Below are positions 37,251 to 53,200 of a stretch of DNA of 64,000 bases, piece after piece (the stretch's first letter is position 1; each line of letters begins with the position of its first letter). The translations under genes were made by a program, and so were the position numbers. Where the stretch lies: assembly GCA_963691815.1 (NCBI GenBank), contig OY829661.1, positions 806,001 to 870,000 of the forward strand, read 5' to 3'. The stretch is from Echiichthys vipera (Eukaryota > Chordata > Actinopteri > Perciformes > Trachinidae). The notes beneath the pieces are model-generated. The model made no database searches, was not told where the DNA came from, and saw only the letters and a program-made list of their open reading frames with translations.

Positions 37251-40200
37251 CCTACCAAGATCATAATCATATGAACTCTATTGAAAAGCATAATGCAGGA
37301 TCAAAGTAATATGTATGTGTGCACTTAACATACGAGGTGTGTGACTTAAAATTTGAGAATTGTAACTTAACATTCTAGAACTTTGACTTAACATTCTAGA
37401 ACTGTGATTTAACATTCTAGAATTGTTACTTAACATTCTAGAACTTTGACTTAACCTTATAGAATTGTCATATAACATTCTTGAACCGACATTGTCTGGA
37501 AACCAATGTCCCTTGATGACCTACCAAGATCATATTAAGATGAACTCTAGTAAAAAGCATAATGCAGGATCAAAGTAATATGTTCGTGTTTACTTAACAT
37601 ACCAGGTGTGTGACTTAAAATTTGAGAATTGTAACTTAACATTCTAGAACTTTGACTTAACATTCTAGAATTGTGATTTAACATTCTAGAACTTTGACTT
37701 AACCTTATAGAATTGTCATTTAACATTCTTGAACCGACATTGTCTGGAAACCAATGTCCCTTGATGACCTACCAAGATCATATTAATATAAACTGTAGTG
37801 AAAAGCATGATGCAGGATCAAAGTAATATGTTTGTGTGCACTTAACATACCAGGTGTGTGACTTAAAATTTGAGAATTGTAACTTAACATTCTATAACTT
37901 TGACTTAACATTCTAGAATTGGGATTTAACATTCTAGAACTTTGACTTAACATTCTAGAATTGGGATTTAACATTCTAGAACTTTGACTTAACATTCTAG
38001 AACTGTGAATTAACATTCTAGAATTGTGAATTAACATTTCTGAACTGACCTTCTCTGGAAACCCATGTCCCATGATGTCCTCCCAAGATCAGATTAATAT
38101 GAACTCTAGTGAATAGCATAATGCAGGATCATTAGAATATGTTAATGTGCACTTAACATACTAGGTATGTGACTTGAACCAGGATCAACATTCTAAAACT
38201 TTAAATTAACATTCTTGAACTATGATTTACCATTCCAATATTTTTACTTACATTTCTAGAACTTTAACTTTAAATTCTATAACTTTGACTTAACATTCTG
38301 GAAATGTGACTTACATTCTAGAACTTTGACTTAACCTTCTAGAATTGTCATTTAACATTCTTGAACCGACATTGTCTGGAAACCAATGTCCCTTAATGAC
38401 CTGCCAAGATCAGATTAATATGAACTCTAGTGAATAGCATAATGCAGGATCATTAGAATATGTTAATGTGCACTTAACATACTAGATATGTGACTTGAAC
38501 TATGACTCAACATTCTAAAACTTTAAATTAACATTCTTGAACTATGATTTACCATTCCAATATTGTTACTTAACATCCTAGAACTTTGACTTAACATTCT
38601 AGAACTTTGACTAAACATTCTAGAACTTTGACTTAACATTCTAGAACTGTGATTTAACATTCTAGAATTGTTACTTAACATTCTAGAACTTTGACTTAAC
38701 CTTATAGAATTGTCATTTAACATTCTTGAACCAACATTGTCTGGAAACCAATGTCCCTTGATGACCTGCCAAGATCAGATTAATATGAACTCTAGTGAAT
38801 AGCATAATGCAGGATCATTAGAATATGTTAATGTGCACTTAACATACTAGATATGTGACTTGAAATATGACTCAACATTCTAAAACTTTAAATTAACATT
38901 CTTGAACTATGATTTACCATTCCAATATTGTTACTTAACATCCTAGAACTTTGACTTAACATTCTAGAACTTTGACTAAACATTCTAGAACTTTGACTTA
39001 ACATTCTAGAACTGTGATTTAACATTCTAGAATTGTTACTTAACATTCTAGAACTTTGACTTAACCTTATAGAATTGTCATTTAACATTCTTGAACCAAC
39101 ATTGTCTGGAAACCAATTTCCCTTGATGACCTACCAAGATCATATTAATATGAACTCTAGTGAAAAGCATAATGCAGGATCAAAGTAATATGTTTGTGTG
39201 CACTTAACATACCAGGTGTGTGACTTAAAATTTGAGAATTGTAACTTAACATTCTATAACTTTGACTTAACATTCTAGAATTGGGATTTAACATTCTAGA
39301 ACTTTGACTTAACATTCTATAATTGTGATTTAACATTCTAGAACTTTGACTTAACATTCTATAATTGTGATTTAACATTCTAGAACTTTGACTTAACATT
39401 CTAGAATTGTAAATTAACATTCTTGAACCGACATTGTCTGGAAACCAATGTCCCTTGATGACCTACCAAGATCATAATCATATGAACTCTATTGAAAAGC
39501 ATAATGCAGGATCAAAGTAATATGTATGTTTGCACTTAACATACGAGGTGTGTGACTTAAAATTTGAGAATTGTAACTTAACATTCTAGAACTTTGACTT
39601 AACATTCTAGAACTGTGATTTAACATTCTAGAATTGTTACTTAACATTCTAGAACTTTGACTTAACCTTATAGAATTGTCATATAACATTCTTGAACCGA
39701 CATTGTCTGGAAACCAATGTCCCTTGATGACCTACCAAGATCATATTAAGATGAACTCTAGTAAAAAGCATAATGCAGGATCAAAGTAATATGTTCGTGT
39801 TTACTTAACATACCAGGTGTGTGACTTAAAATTTGAGAATTGTAACTTAACATTCTAGAACTTTGACTTAACATTCTAGAATTGTGATTTAACATTCTAG
39901 AACTTTGACTTAACCTTATAGAATTGTCATTTAACATTCTTGAACCGACATTGTCTGGAAACCAATGTCCCTTGATGACCTACCAAGATCATATTAATAT
40001 AAACTGTAGTGAAAAGCATGATGCAGGATCAAAGTAATATGTTTGTGTGCACTTAACATACCAGGTGTGTGACTTAAAATTTGAGAATTGTAACTTAACA
40101 TTCTATAACTTTGACTTAACATTCTAGAATTGGGATTTAACATTCTAGAACTTTGACTTAACATTCTAGAATTGGGATTTAACATTCTAGAACTTTGACT

Positions 40201-40395
40201 TAACATTCTAGAACTGTGAATTAACATTCTAGAATTGTGAATTAACATTTCTGAACTGACCTTCTCTGGAAACCCATGTCCCATGATGTCCTCCCAAGAT
40301 CAGATTAATATGAACTCTAGTGAATAGCATAATGCAGGATCATTAGAATATGTTAATGTGCACTTAACATACTAGGTATGTGACTTGAACCAGGA
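36049..40395. repeat. 2,211-bp tandem duplication
   Basis: Landmarks at 36312, 36677, 36946, 37278 and 37783 recur at 38523, 38888, 39157, 39489 and 39994, all offset by 2,211 bp. Copy 1 runs about 36049-38259 and copy 2 about 38260-40395. Only a few substitutions are visible, such as TATGTATGTGTGC against TATGTATGTTTGC near 37315 and 39526. Copy 1 overlaps the right end of the 5,140-bp duplicon, so this duplication is a separate event. Confidence 0.87.
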
Positions 40396-43300
40396 TCAAC
40401 ATTCTAGAACTTTGACTTAACCTTATAGAATTGTCATTTAACATTCTTGAACCGACATTGTCTGGAAACCAATGTCCCTTGATGACCTACCAAGATCATA
40501 TTAAGATGAACTCTAGTAAAAAGCATTATGCTGGATCAAAGTAATATGTTCGTGTTTACTTAACATACCAGGTGTGTGACTTAAAATTTGAGAATTGTAA
40601 CTTAACATTCTAGAATTTTGACTTAACATTCTAGAATTGTGATTTAACATTCTAGAACTTTGACTTAACATTCTAGAACTTTGACTTAACCTTATAGAAT
40701 TGTCATTTAACATTCTCGAACCGACATTGTCTGGAAACCAATGTCCCTTGATGACCTACCAGGATCATATTAAGATGAACTCTAGTAAAAAGCATAATGC
40801 AGGATCAAAGTAATATGTTCGTGTTAACTTAACATACCAGGTGTTTGTTTTAAAATTTGAGAATTGTAACTTAACATTCTAGAACTTTTACTTAACATTC
40901 TAGAATTGTGATTTAACATTCTATAACTTTGACTTAACATTCTAGAACTGTGAATTAACATTCCTGAACTGACCTTCTCTGGAAACCCATGTCCCATGAT
41001 GTCCTCCCAAGATCAGATTAATATGAACTCTAGTGAATAGCATAATGCAGGATCATTAGAATATGTTAATGTGCACTTAACATACTAGGTATGTGACTTG
41101 AACCAGGATCAACATTCTAAAACTTTAAATTAACATTCTTGAACTATGATTTACCATTCCAATATTGTTACTTACATTTCTAGAACTTTGACTTAAAATT
41201 CTAGATTTGTGATTCAACATTCTAGAATTGTTACTTAACATTCTAGAACTCTGACTTAACCTTCTAGAGTTGTCATCTAACATTCTTGAACCAACATTGT
41301 CTGAAAACCAATGTCCCTTGATGACCTACCAAGATCATATTAATATGAACTCTAGTGAAAAGCATAATGCAGGATCAAAGTAATATGTTTGTGTGCACTT
41401 AACATACCAGGTGTCTGACTTAAAATTTGAGAATTGTAACTTAACATTCTATAACTTTGACTTAACATTCTAGAATTGGGATTTAACATTCTAGAACTTT
41501 GACTTAACATTCTATAATTGTAACTTAACATTCTAGAACTTTGACTTAACATTCTAGAATTGTGATTTAACATTCTAGAACGTTGACTTAACATTCTAGA
41601 ATTGTGAATTAACATTCCTGAACTGATCTGAAAATTAATGTCCCTTGATGCATAATGCAGGATCAAAGTAATATGTTTGTGTACACTTAACATACCAGAT
41701 GTGTGACTTAAAATTTGAGAATTGTAACTTAACATTCTAGAACTTTGACTTAACATTCTAGAATAGTGATTTAACATTCTAGAACTTTGACTTAACATTC
41801 TAAAACTGTGAATTAACATTCCTGAACTGACCTTCTCTGGAAACCCATGTCCAATGATGTCCTCCCAAGATCAGATTAATATGAACTCTAGTGAAAAGCA
41901 TAATTCAGGATCATTAGAATATGTTAATGTGCACTTAACATACTAGGTATGTGACTTGAACTATGACTCAACATTCTAAAACTTTAAATTAACATTCTTG
42001 AACTATGATTTACCATTCCAATATTGTTAGTTAACATTCTAGAACTTTGACTTAACATTCTAGAACTTTGACTAAACATTCTAGAACTTTGACTTAACAT
42101 TCTAGAACTGTGATTTAACATTCTAGAATTGTTACTTAACATTCTAGAACTTTGACTTAACCTTATAGAATTGTCATTTAACATTCTTGAACCGACATTG
42201 TCTGGAAACCAATGTCCCTTGATGACCTACCAAGATCATATTAAGATGAACTCTAGTAAAAAGCATAATGCAGGATCAAAGTAATATGTTCTCGTTTACT
42301 TAACATAATAGGTGTTTGTTTTAAAATTTGAGAATTGTAACTTAACATTCTAGAACTTTGACTTATCATTCTATAATTGTGATTTAACATTCTAGAACTT
42401 TGACTTAACATTCTAGAACTGTGAATTAACATTCCTGAACTTACCTTCCCTGGAAACCCATGTCCCATGATGTCCTCCCAAGATCAGATTAATATGAACT
42501 CTAGTGAATAGCATAATGCAGGATCATTAGAATATGTTAATGTGCACTTAACGTACTAGGTATGTGACTTGAACTATGACTCAACATTCTAAAACTTTAA
42601 ATTAACATTCTTGAACTATGATTTACCATTCCAATATCTTTACTTAACATTCTAGAACTTTGACTTAACATTCTAGAACTTTGACTAAACATTCTAGAAC
42701 TTTGACTTAACATTCTAGAACTGTGATTTAACATTCTAGAATTGTTACTTAACATTCTAGAACTTTGACTTAACCTTATAGAATTGTCATTTAACATTCT
42801 TGAACCGACATTGTCTGGAAACCAATGTCCCTTGATGACATACCAAGATCATATTAAGATGAACTCTAGTAAAAAGCATTATGCTGGATCAAAGTAATAT
42901 GTTCGTGTTTACTTAACATACCAGGTGTGTGACTTAAAATTTGAGAATTGTAACTTAACATTCTAGAATTTTGACTTAACATTCTAGAATTGTGATTTAA
43001 CATTCTAGAACTTTGACTTAACATTCTAGAACTTTGACTTAACCTTATAGAATTGTCATTTAACATTCTCGAACCGACATTGTCTGGAAACCAATGTCCC
43101 TTGATGACCTACCAGGATCATATTAAGATGAACTCTAGTAAAAAGCATAATGCAGGATCAAAGTAATATGTTCGTGTTAACTTAACATACCAGGTGTTTG
43201 TTTTAAAATTTGAGAATTGTAACTTAACATTCTAGAACTTTTACTTAACATTCTAGAATTGTGATTTAACATTCTATAACTTTGACTTAACATTCTAGAA

Positions 43301-43800
43301 CTGTGAATTAACATTCCTGAACTGACCTTCTCTGGAAACCCATGTCCCATGATGTCCTCCCAATATCAGATTAATATGAACTCTAGTGAATAGCATAATG
43401 CAGGATCATTAGAATATGTTAATGTGCACTTAACATACTAGGTATGTGACTTGAACTATGACTCAACATTCTTAAACTTTAAATAAACATTCTTGAACTA
43501 TGATTTACCATTCCAATATTGTTACTAAACATTCTAGAACTTTGACTTAACATTCTAGAACTTTGACTAAACATTCTAGAACTTTGACTTAACATTCTAA
43601 AACTTTAAATTAACATTCTTGAACTATGATTTACCATTCCAATATTGTTACTTAAAATTCTAGAACTATGATTTAACATTCTAGAATTGTTACTTAACAT
43701 TCTAGAACTTTGACTAAACCTTATAGAATTGTCATTTAACATTCTTGAACCGACATTGTCTGGAAACCAATGTCCTTTGATGACCTACCAAGATCATATT
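40396..43800. repeat. Satellite block with a 2,353-bp repeat
   Basis: The segment from about 40400 to 41060 recurs at about 42753-43413 (landmarks 40513 and 42866), including the rare GCATTATGCTGGATC variant of the spacer. At about 41630 a type B spacer is cut short and joined to GCATAATGCAGG of a type A spacer. No gene is visible. Confidence 0.8.
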
Positions 43801-46800
43801 AATATGAACTCTAGTGAAAAGCATAATGCAGGATCAAAGTAATATGTTTGTGTGCACTTAACAAACCAGGTGTGTGACTTAAAATTTGAGAATTGTAACT
43901 TAACATTCTATAACTTTGACTTAACATTCTAGAATTGGGATTTAACATTCTAGAACTTTGACTTAACATTCTAGAATTGTGATTTAACATTCTAGAACTT
44001 TGACTTAACATTCTAGAATTGTAAATTAACATTCTTGAACCGACATTGTCTGGAAACCAATGTCCCTTGATGACCTACCAAGATCATAATCATATGAACT
44101 CTAGTTAAAAGCATAATGCAGGATCAAAGTAATATGTATGTGTGCACTTAACATATCAGGTGTGTGACTTAAAATTTGAGAATTGTAACTTAACATCCTA
44201 GAACTTTGACTTAACATTCTGTAATTGTGATTTAACATTCTATAACTTTGACTTAACATTCTAGAACTGTGAATTAACATTCCTGAACTGACCTTCTCTG
44301 GAAACCCATGTCCCATGATGTCCTCCCAAGATCAGATTAATATGAACTCTAGTGAATAGCATAAAGCAGGATCATTAGAATATGTAAATGTGCACTTAAC
44401 ATACTAGGTATGTGACTTGAACTATGACTCAACATTCTAAAACTTTAAATTAACATTCTTGAACTATGATTTACCATTCCAATATTGTTACTTAACATTC
44501 TAGAACTTTGACTTAACATTCTAGAACTTTGACTAAACATTCTAGAACTTTGACTTTACATTCTAGAACTGTGATTTAACATTCTAGAATTGTTACTTAA
44601 CATTCTATAACTTTGACTTAACCTTATAGAATTGTCATTTAACATTCTTGAACCGACATTGTCTGGAAACCAATGTCCCTTGATGACCTACCGAGATCAT
44701 ATTAATATGAACTCTAGTGAAAAGCATAATGCAGGATCAAAGTAATATGTTTGTGTGCACTTAACATACAAGGTGTGTGACTTAAAATTTGAGAATTGTA
44801 ACTTAACATTCTATTACTTTGACTTAACATTCTAGAATTGTGATTTAACATTCTAGAACTTTGACTTAACATTCTAGAATTGTAAATTAACATTCTTGAA
44901 CCGACATTGTCTGGAAACCAATGTCCCTTGATGACCTACCAAGATCATATCAATATGAACTCTAGTGAAAAGCATGATGCAGGATCAGAGTAATATGTAC
45001 GTGTGCACTTAACATACCAGGTGTGTGACTTAAATTTTGAGAATTGTAACTTAACATTCTAGAAAATTGACTTAACATTCTAGAACTTTGACTAAACATT
45101 CTAGAACTTTTATTTAACATTCTGTAGTTGTTACTTTACATTCTAGAACTTTAACTTAAAATTCTATAACTTTGACTTAACATTCTTGAAATGTGACTTA
45201 CATTCTAGAACTTTGACTTAACCTCCTATAATTGTCATTTAACATTCTAGAACTTTGACTTAACATTCTAGAATTGTGATTTAACATTCTAGAACTTTGA
45301 CTTAACATTCTATAATTGTGATTTAACATTCTATAACTTTGACTTAACATTCTAGAACTGTGAATTAACATTCCTGAACTGACCTTCTCTGGAAACCCAT
45401 GTCCCATGATGTCCTCCCAAGATCAGATTAATATGAACTCTAGTGAATAGCATAATGCAGGATCATTAGAATATGTTAATGTGCACTTAACATACTAGGT
45501 ATGTGACTTGAACTATGACTCAACATTCTTAAACTTTAAATAAACATTCTTGAACTATGATTTACCACTCCACTATTGTTACTTAACATTCTAGAACTTT
45601 GACTTAACATTCTAGAACTTTGACTAAACATTCTAGAACTTTGACTTAACATTCTAAAACTTTAAATTAACATTCTTGAACTATGATTTACCATTCCAAT
45701 ATTGTTACTTAAAATTCTAGAACTGTGATTTAACATTCTAGAATTGTTACTTAACATTCTAGAACTTTGACTTAACATTCTAGAATTGGGATTTAACATT
45801 CTAGAACTTTGACTTAACATTCTAGAATTGTTATTTAACATTCTAGAACTTTGACTTAACATTCTATAATTGTGATTTAACATTCTAGAACTTTGACTTA
45901 ACATTCTAGAATTGTAAATTAACATTCTTGAACCGACATTGTCTGGAAACCAATGTCCCTTGATGACCTACCAAGATCATAATCATATGAACTCTAGTTA
46001 AAAGCATAATGCAGGATCAAAGTAATATGTATGTGTGCACTTAACATATCAGGTGTGTGACTTAAAATTTGAGAATTGTAACTTAACATTCTAGAACTTT
46101 GACTTAACATTCTATAATTGTGATTTAACATTCTATAACTTTGACTTAACATTCTAGAACTGTGAATTAACATTCCTGAACTGACCTTCTCTGGAAACCC
46201 ATGTCCCATGATGTCCTCCCAAGATCGGATTAATATGAACTCTAGAGAATAGCATAATGCAGGATCATTAGAATATGTAAATGTGCACTTAACATACTAG
46301 GTATGTGACTTGAATTATGACTCAACATTCTAAAACTTTAAATTAACAGTCTTGAACTATGATTTACCATTCCAATATTGTTATCTAACATTCTAGAACT
46401 TTGACTTAACATTCTAGAACTTTGACTTAACATTCTAGAACTGTGATTTAACATTCTAGAATTGTTACTTAACATTCTAGAACTTTGACTTAACCTTATA
46501 GAATTGTCACATAACATTCTTGAACCGACATTGTCTGGAAACCAATGTCCCTTGATGACCTACCAAGATCTAATTAATATGAACTCTAGTGAAAAGCATA
46601 ATGCAGGATCAAAGTAATATGTTTGTGTGCACTTAACATACCAGGTGTGTGACTTAAAATTTGAGAATTGTAACTTAACATTCTATTACTTTGACTTAAC
46701 ATTCTAGAATTGTGATTTAACATTCTAGAACTTTGACTTAACATTCTAGAATTGTAAATTAACATTCTTGAACCGACATTGTCTGGAAACCAATGTCCCT

Positions 46801-47290
46801 TGATGACCTACCAAGATCATATCCATATGAACTCTAGTGAAAAGCATAATGCAGGATCAGAGTAATATGTACATGTGCACTTAACATACCAGGTGTGTGA
46901 CTTAAATTTTGAGGATTGTAACTTAACATTCTAGAACATTGACTTAACATTCTAGAACTTTGACTAAACATTCTAGAACTTTTATTTAACATTCTGTAGT
47001 TGTTACTTTACATTCTAGAACTTTAACTTAACATTCTTTAACTTTGACTTTACATTCTAGAAATGTGACTTACATTCTAGAACTTTGACTTAACCTTCTA
47101 TAATTGTCATTTAACATTCTAGAACTTTGACTTAACATTCTAGAATTGTGATTTAACATTCTAGAACTTTGACTTAACATTCTATAATTGTGATTTAACA
47201 TTCTATAACTTTGACTTAACATTCTAGAACTGTGAATTAACATTCCTGAACTGACCTTCTCTGGAAACCCATGTCCCATGATGTCCTCCC
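43801..47290. repeat. 1.87-1.89-kb tandem duplication
   Basis: The landmark at 44101 recurs at 45994 (1,893 bp) and that at 45198 recurs at 47070 (1,872 bp). The two offsets differ by 21 bp, one monomer, so a single monomer was gained or lost within one copy after duplication. No gene is visible. Confidence 0.82.
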
Positions 47291-50200
47291 AAGATCAGAT
47301 TAATATGAACTCTAGTGAATAGCATAATTCAGGATCATTAGAATATGTAAATGTGCACTTAACATACTAGGTATGTGACTTGAACTATGACTCAACATTC
47401 TAAAACTTTAAATTAACATTCTTGAACTATGATTTACCATTCCAACATTGTTACCTAACATTCTAGAACTTTGACTTAACATTCTAGAACTTTGACTAAA
47501 CATTCTAGAACTTTGACTTAACATTCTAGAACTGTGATTTAACATTCTAGAATTGTTACTTAACATTCTAGAACTTTGACTTAACCTTATAGAATTGTCA
47601 TTTAACATTCTTGAACCGACATTGTCTGGAAACCAATGTCCCTTGATGACCTACCAAGATCATATTAATATGAACTCTAGTGAAGCGCATAATGCAGGAT
47701 CAAAGTAATATGTTTGTGTGGACTTAACAAACCAGGTGTGTGACTTAAAATTTGAGAATTGTAACTTAACATTCTATAAATTTGACTTAACATTTTAGAA
47801 TTGGGATTTAACATTCTAGAACTTTGACTTAACATTCTATAATTGTGATTTAACATTCTAGAACTTTGACTTAACATTCTATAATGTGATTTAACATTCT
47901 AGAACTTTGACTTAACATTCTAGAATTGTAAATTAACATTCTAGAATTGTAAATTAACATTCTTGAACCGACATTGTCTGGAAACCAATGTCCCTTGATG
48001 ACCTACCAAGATCATAATCATATAAACTCTATTTAAAAGCATAATGCAGGATCAAAGTAATATGTATGTGTGCACTTAACATATCAGGTGTGTGACTTAA
48101 AATTTGAGAATTGTAACTTAACATTCTAGAACTTTGACTTAACATTCTATAATTGTGATTTAACATTCTATAACTTTGACTTAACATTCTAGAACTGTGA
48201 ATTAACATTCCTGAACTGACCTTCTCTGGAAACCCATGTCCCATGATGTCCTCCCAAGATCAGATTAATATGAACTCTAGTGAATAGCATAATGCAGGAT
48301 CATTAGAATATGTAAATGTGCACTTAACATACTAGGTATGTGACTTGAACTATGACTCAACATTCTAAAACTTTAAATTAACATTCTTGAACTATGATTT
48401 ACCATTCCAACATTGTTACCTAACATTCTAGAACTTTGACTTAACATTCTAGAACTTTGACTAAACATTCTAGAACTTTGACTTAACATTCTAGAACTGT
48501 GATTTAACATTCTAGAATTGTTACTTAACATTCTAGAACTTTGACTTAACCTTATAGAATTGTCATTTAACATTCTTGAACCGACATTGTCTGGAAACCA
48601 ATGTCCCTTGATGACCTACCGAGATCATATTAATATGAACTCTAGTGAAAAGCATAATGCAGGATCAAAGTAATATGTTTGTGTGCACTTAACATACCAG
48701 GTGTGTGACTTAAAATTTGAGAATTGTAACTTAACATTCTAGAACTTTGACTTAACATTCTAGAACTGTGAATTAACATTCCTGAACTGACCTTCTATGG
48801 AAACCCATGTCCCATGATGTCCTACCAAGATCATATTAATATGAACTCTAGTGAAAAGCATAATGCAGGATCAAAGTAATATGTTTGTGTGCACTTAAAA
48901 TACCAGGTGTGTGACTTAAAATTTGAGAATTGTAACTTAACATTCTATAACTTTGACTTAACATTCTAGAATTGGGATTTAACATTCTAGAACTTTGACT
49001 TAACATTCTAGAATTGGGATTTAACATTCTAGAACTTTGACTTAACATTCTATAATTGTGATTTAACATTCTAGAACTTTGACTTAACATTCTAGAATTG
49101 TAAATTAACATTCTTGAACCGACATTGTCTGGAAACCAATGTCCCTTGATGACCTACCAAGATCATAATCATATGAACTCTAGTTAAAAGCATAATGCAG
49201 GATCAAAGTAATATGTATGTGTGCACTTAACATATCAGGTGTGTGACTTAAAATTTGAGAATTGTAACTTAACATTCTAGAACTTTGACTTAACATTCTA
49301 TAATTGTGATTTAACATTCTATAACTTTAACTTAACATTCTAGAACTGTGAATTAACATTCCTGAACTGACCTTCTCTGGAAACCCATGTCCCATGATGT
49401 CCTCCCAAGATCAGATTAATATGAACTCTAGTGAATAGCATTAAGCAGGATCATTAGAATATGTTAATGTGCACTTAACATACTAGGTATGTTACTTGAA
49501 CTATGACTCAACATTCTAAAACTTTAAATTAACATTCTTGAACTATGATTTACCATTCCAATATTGTTACTTAACATTCTAGAACTGTGATTTAACATTC
49601 TAGAATTGTTACTTAACATTCTAGAACTTTGACTTAACATGCTAGAATTGTTACTTAACATTCTACAACTTTGACTTAACATTCTAGACCTGTGATTTAA
49701 CATTCTAGAATTGTGACTTCACATTCTAGAACTATTATTTAACATGCTTGAATTGTTACTTAACGTTCTAGAATTTTGGCTTAACATTCTAAAACTGTAA
49801 ATTAACATTCTAGATGAAACTTAACATTTTAGAACTTTGACTAAACATTCTAGAATTGTGACTTAAATTCTAGAACTTTTATTTAACATTCTGTAGTTGT
49901 TACTTTACATTCTAGAACTTTAACTTAAAATTCTATAACTTTGATTTAACATTCTAGAAATGTGACTTACATTCTAGAACTTTGACTTAACCTTCTAGAA
50001 TTGTCATTTAACATTCTTGAACCGACATTGTCTGGAAACCAATGTCCCTTGATGACCTACCAAGATCATATTAAGATGAACTCTAGTAAAAAGCATAATG
50101 CAGGATCAAAGTAATATGTTCGTGTTTACTTAACATACCAGGTGTGTGACTTAAAATTTGAGAATTGTAACTTAACATTCTAGAACTTTGACTTAACATT

Positions 50201-53200
50201 CTAGAATTGTGATTTAACATTCTAGAACTTTGACTTAACATTCTAGAACTGTGAATTAACATTCCTGAACTGACCTTCTCTGGAAACCCATGTCCCATGA
50301 GGTCCTACCAAGATCATATTAATATGAACTCTAGTGAAAAGCATAATGCAGGATCAAAGTAATATGTATGTGTGCACTTGCAGGACTTAAAATTTGAGAA
50401 TTGTAACTTAACATTCTAGAACTTTGACTTAACATTCTAGAATTGTGATTTAACATTCTAGAACTTTGACTTAACATTCTAGAACTGTGAATTAACATTC
50501 CTGAACTGACCTTCTCTGGAAACCCATGTCCCATGATGTCCTACCAAGATCATATTAATATGAACTCTAGTGAAAAGCATAATGCAGGATCAAAGTAATA
50601 TGTTTGTGTGCACTTAACATACCATGTGTGTGACTTAAAATTTGAGAATTGTAACTTAACATTCTATTACTTTGACTTAACATTCTAGAATTGTGATTTA
50701 ACATTCTAGAACTTTGACTTTACATTCTTGAATTGTAAATTAACATTCTTGAACCGACATTGTCTGGAAACCAATGTCCCTTGATGACCTACCAAGATTA
50801 TATCCATATGAACTCTAGTGAAAAGCATAAAGCAGGATCAGAGTAATATGTACGTGTGCACTTAACATACCAGGTGTGTGACTTAAATTCTAGAACTTTG
50901 ACTTAACCTTCTATAATTGTCATTTAACATTCAAGAACTTTGACTTAACATTCTATAATTGTGATTTAACATTCTAGAACTTTGACTTAACATTCTATAA
51001 TTGTGATTTAACATTCTATAACTTTAACTTAACATTCTAGAACTGTGAATTAACATTCCTGAACTGACCTTCTCTGGAAACCCATGTCCCATGATGTCCT
51101 CCCAAGATCAGATTAATATGAACTCTAGTGAATAGCATAATGCAGGATCATTAGAATATGTTAATGTGCACTTAACATACTAGGTATGTGACTTGAACTA
51201 TGACTCAACATTCTTAAACTTTAAATAAACATTCTTGAACTATGATTTACCATTCCAATATTGTTACTTAACATTCTAGAACTTTGACTTAACATTCTAG
51301 AACTTTGACTAAACATTCTAGAACTTTGACTTAACATTCTAAAACTTTAAATTAACATTCTTGAACTATGATTTACCATTCCAATATTGTTACTTAACAT
51401 TCTAGAACTGTGATTTAACATTCTAGAATTGTTACTTAACATTCTAGAACTTTGACTTAACATGCTAGAATTGTTACTTAACATTCTAGAACTTTGACTT
51501 AACATTCTAGACCTGTGATTTAACATTCTAGAATTGTGACTTAAAATTCTAGAACTATTATTTAACATGCTTGAATTGTTACTTAACGTTCTAGAATTTT
51601 GGCTTAACAAACTTTAAATTAACATTCTTGAACTATGATTTACCATTCCAATATTGTTACTTAAAATTCTAGAACTGTGATTTAACATTCTAGAATTGTT
51701 ACTTAACATTCTAGAACTTTGACTTAACCTTATAGAATTGTCATTTAACATTCTTGAACCGACATTGTCTGGAAACCAATGTCCCTTGATGACCTACCAA
51801 GATCATATTAATATGAACTCTAGTGAAAAGCATAATGCAGGATTAAAGTAATATGTTTGTGTGCACTTAACATACCAGGTGTGTGACTTAAAATTTGAGA
51901 ATTGTAACTTAACATTCTATAACTTTGACTTAACATTCTAGAATTGGGATTTAACATTCTAGAACTTTGACTTAACATTCTAGAATTGTGATTTAACATT
52001 CTAGAACTTTGACTTAACATTCTAGACCTGTGATTTAACATTCTAGAATTGTGACTTAACATTCTAGAATTTTGACTTAACATTCTAAAACTTTAAATTA
52101 ACATTCTTGAACTATGATTTACCATTCCAATATTGTTACTTAAAATTCTAGAACTGTGATTTAACATTCTAGAATTGTTACTTAACATTCTAAAACTTTG
52201 ACTTAACCTTATAGAATTGTCATTTAACATTCTTGAACCGACATTGTCTGGAAACCAATGTCCCTTGATGACCTACCAAGATCATATTAATATGAACTCT
52301 AGTGAAAAGCATAATGCAGGATTAAAGTCATATGTTTGTGTGCACTTAACATACCAGGTGTGTGACTTAAAATTTGAGAATTGTAACTTAACATTCTATA
52401 ACTATGACTTAACATTCTAGAATTGTGATTTAACATTCTAGAACTTTGACTTAAAATTCTAGACCTGTGATTTAACATTCTAGAATTGTGACTTAACATT
52501 ATAGAATTTTGACTTAACATTCTAGAACTATTATTTAACATGCTTGAATTGTTACTTAACATTCTAGAACTTTGGCTTAACATTCTAAAACTGTAAATTA
52601 ACATTCTAGATAAAACTTGACATTTTAGAACTTTGACTAAATATTCTAGAATTGTGACTTAAATTCTAGAACTTTTATTTAACATTCTGTAGCTGTTACT
52701 TTACATTCTAGAACTTTAACTTAAAATTCTATAACTTTGACTTAACATTCTAGAAATGTGACTTACATTCTAGAACTTTGACTTAACCTTCTAGAATTGT
52801 CATTTAACATTCTTGAACCGACATTGTCTGGAAACCAATGTCCCTTGATGACCTACCAAGATCATATTAAGATGAACTCTAGTAAAAAGCATAATGCAGG
52901 ATCAAAGTAATATGTTCGTGTGTACTTAACATACCAGGTGTGTGACTTAAAATTTGAGAATTGTAACTTAACATTCTAGAACTTTGACTTAACATTCTAG
53001 AATTGTGATTTAACATTCTAGAATTTTGACATAACATTCTAGAACTGTGAATTAACATTCCTGAACTGACCTTCTCTGGAAACCCATGTCCCATGATGTC
53101 CTCCCAAGATCAGATTAATATGAACTCTAGTGAATAGCATAATGCAGGATCATTAGAATATGTTAATGTGCACTTAACATACTAGGTATGTGACTTGAAC

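Noticed and set aside
44101..46209. Assembly error as the sole explanation for near-identical blocks
   Set aside because: Copies carry private variants and whole-monomer length differences, which argues for real duplications, although copy number in such an array may still be misassembled.
52217..52420. 67-aa plus-strand frame in the satellite
   Set aside because: It is a chance opening across a type A spacer; equivalent spacers are not open and there is no domain.
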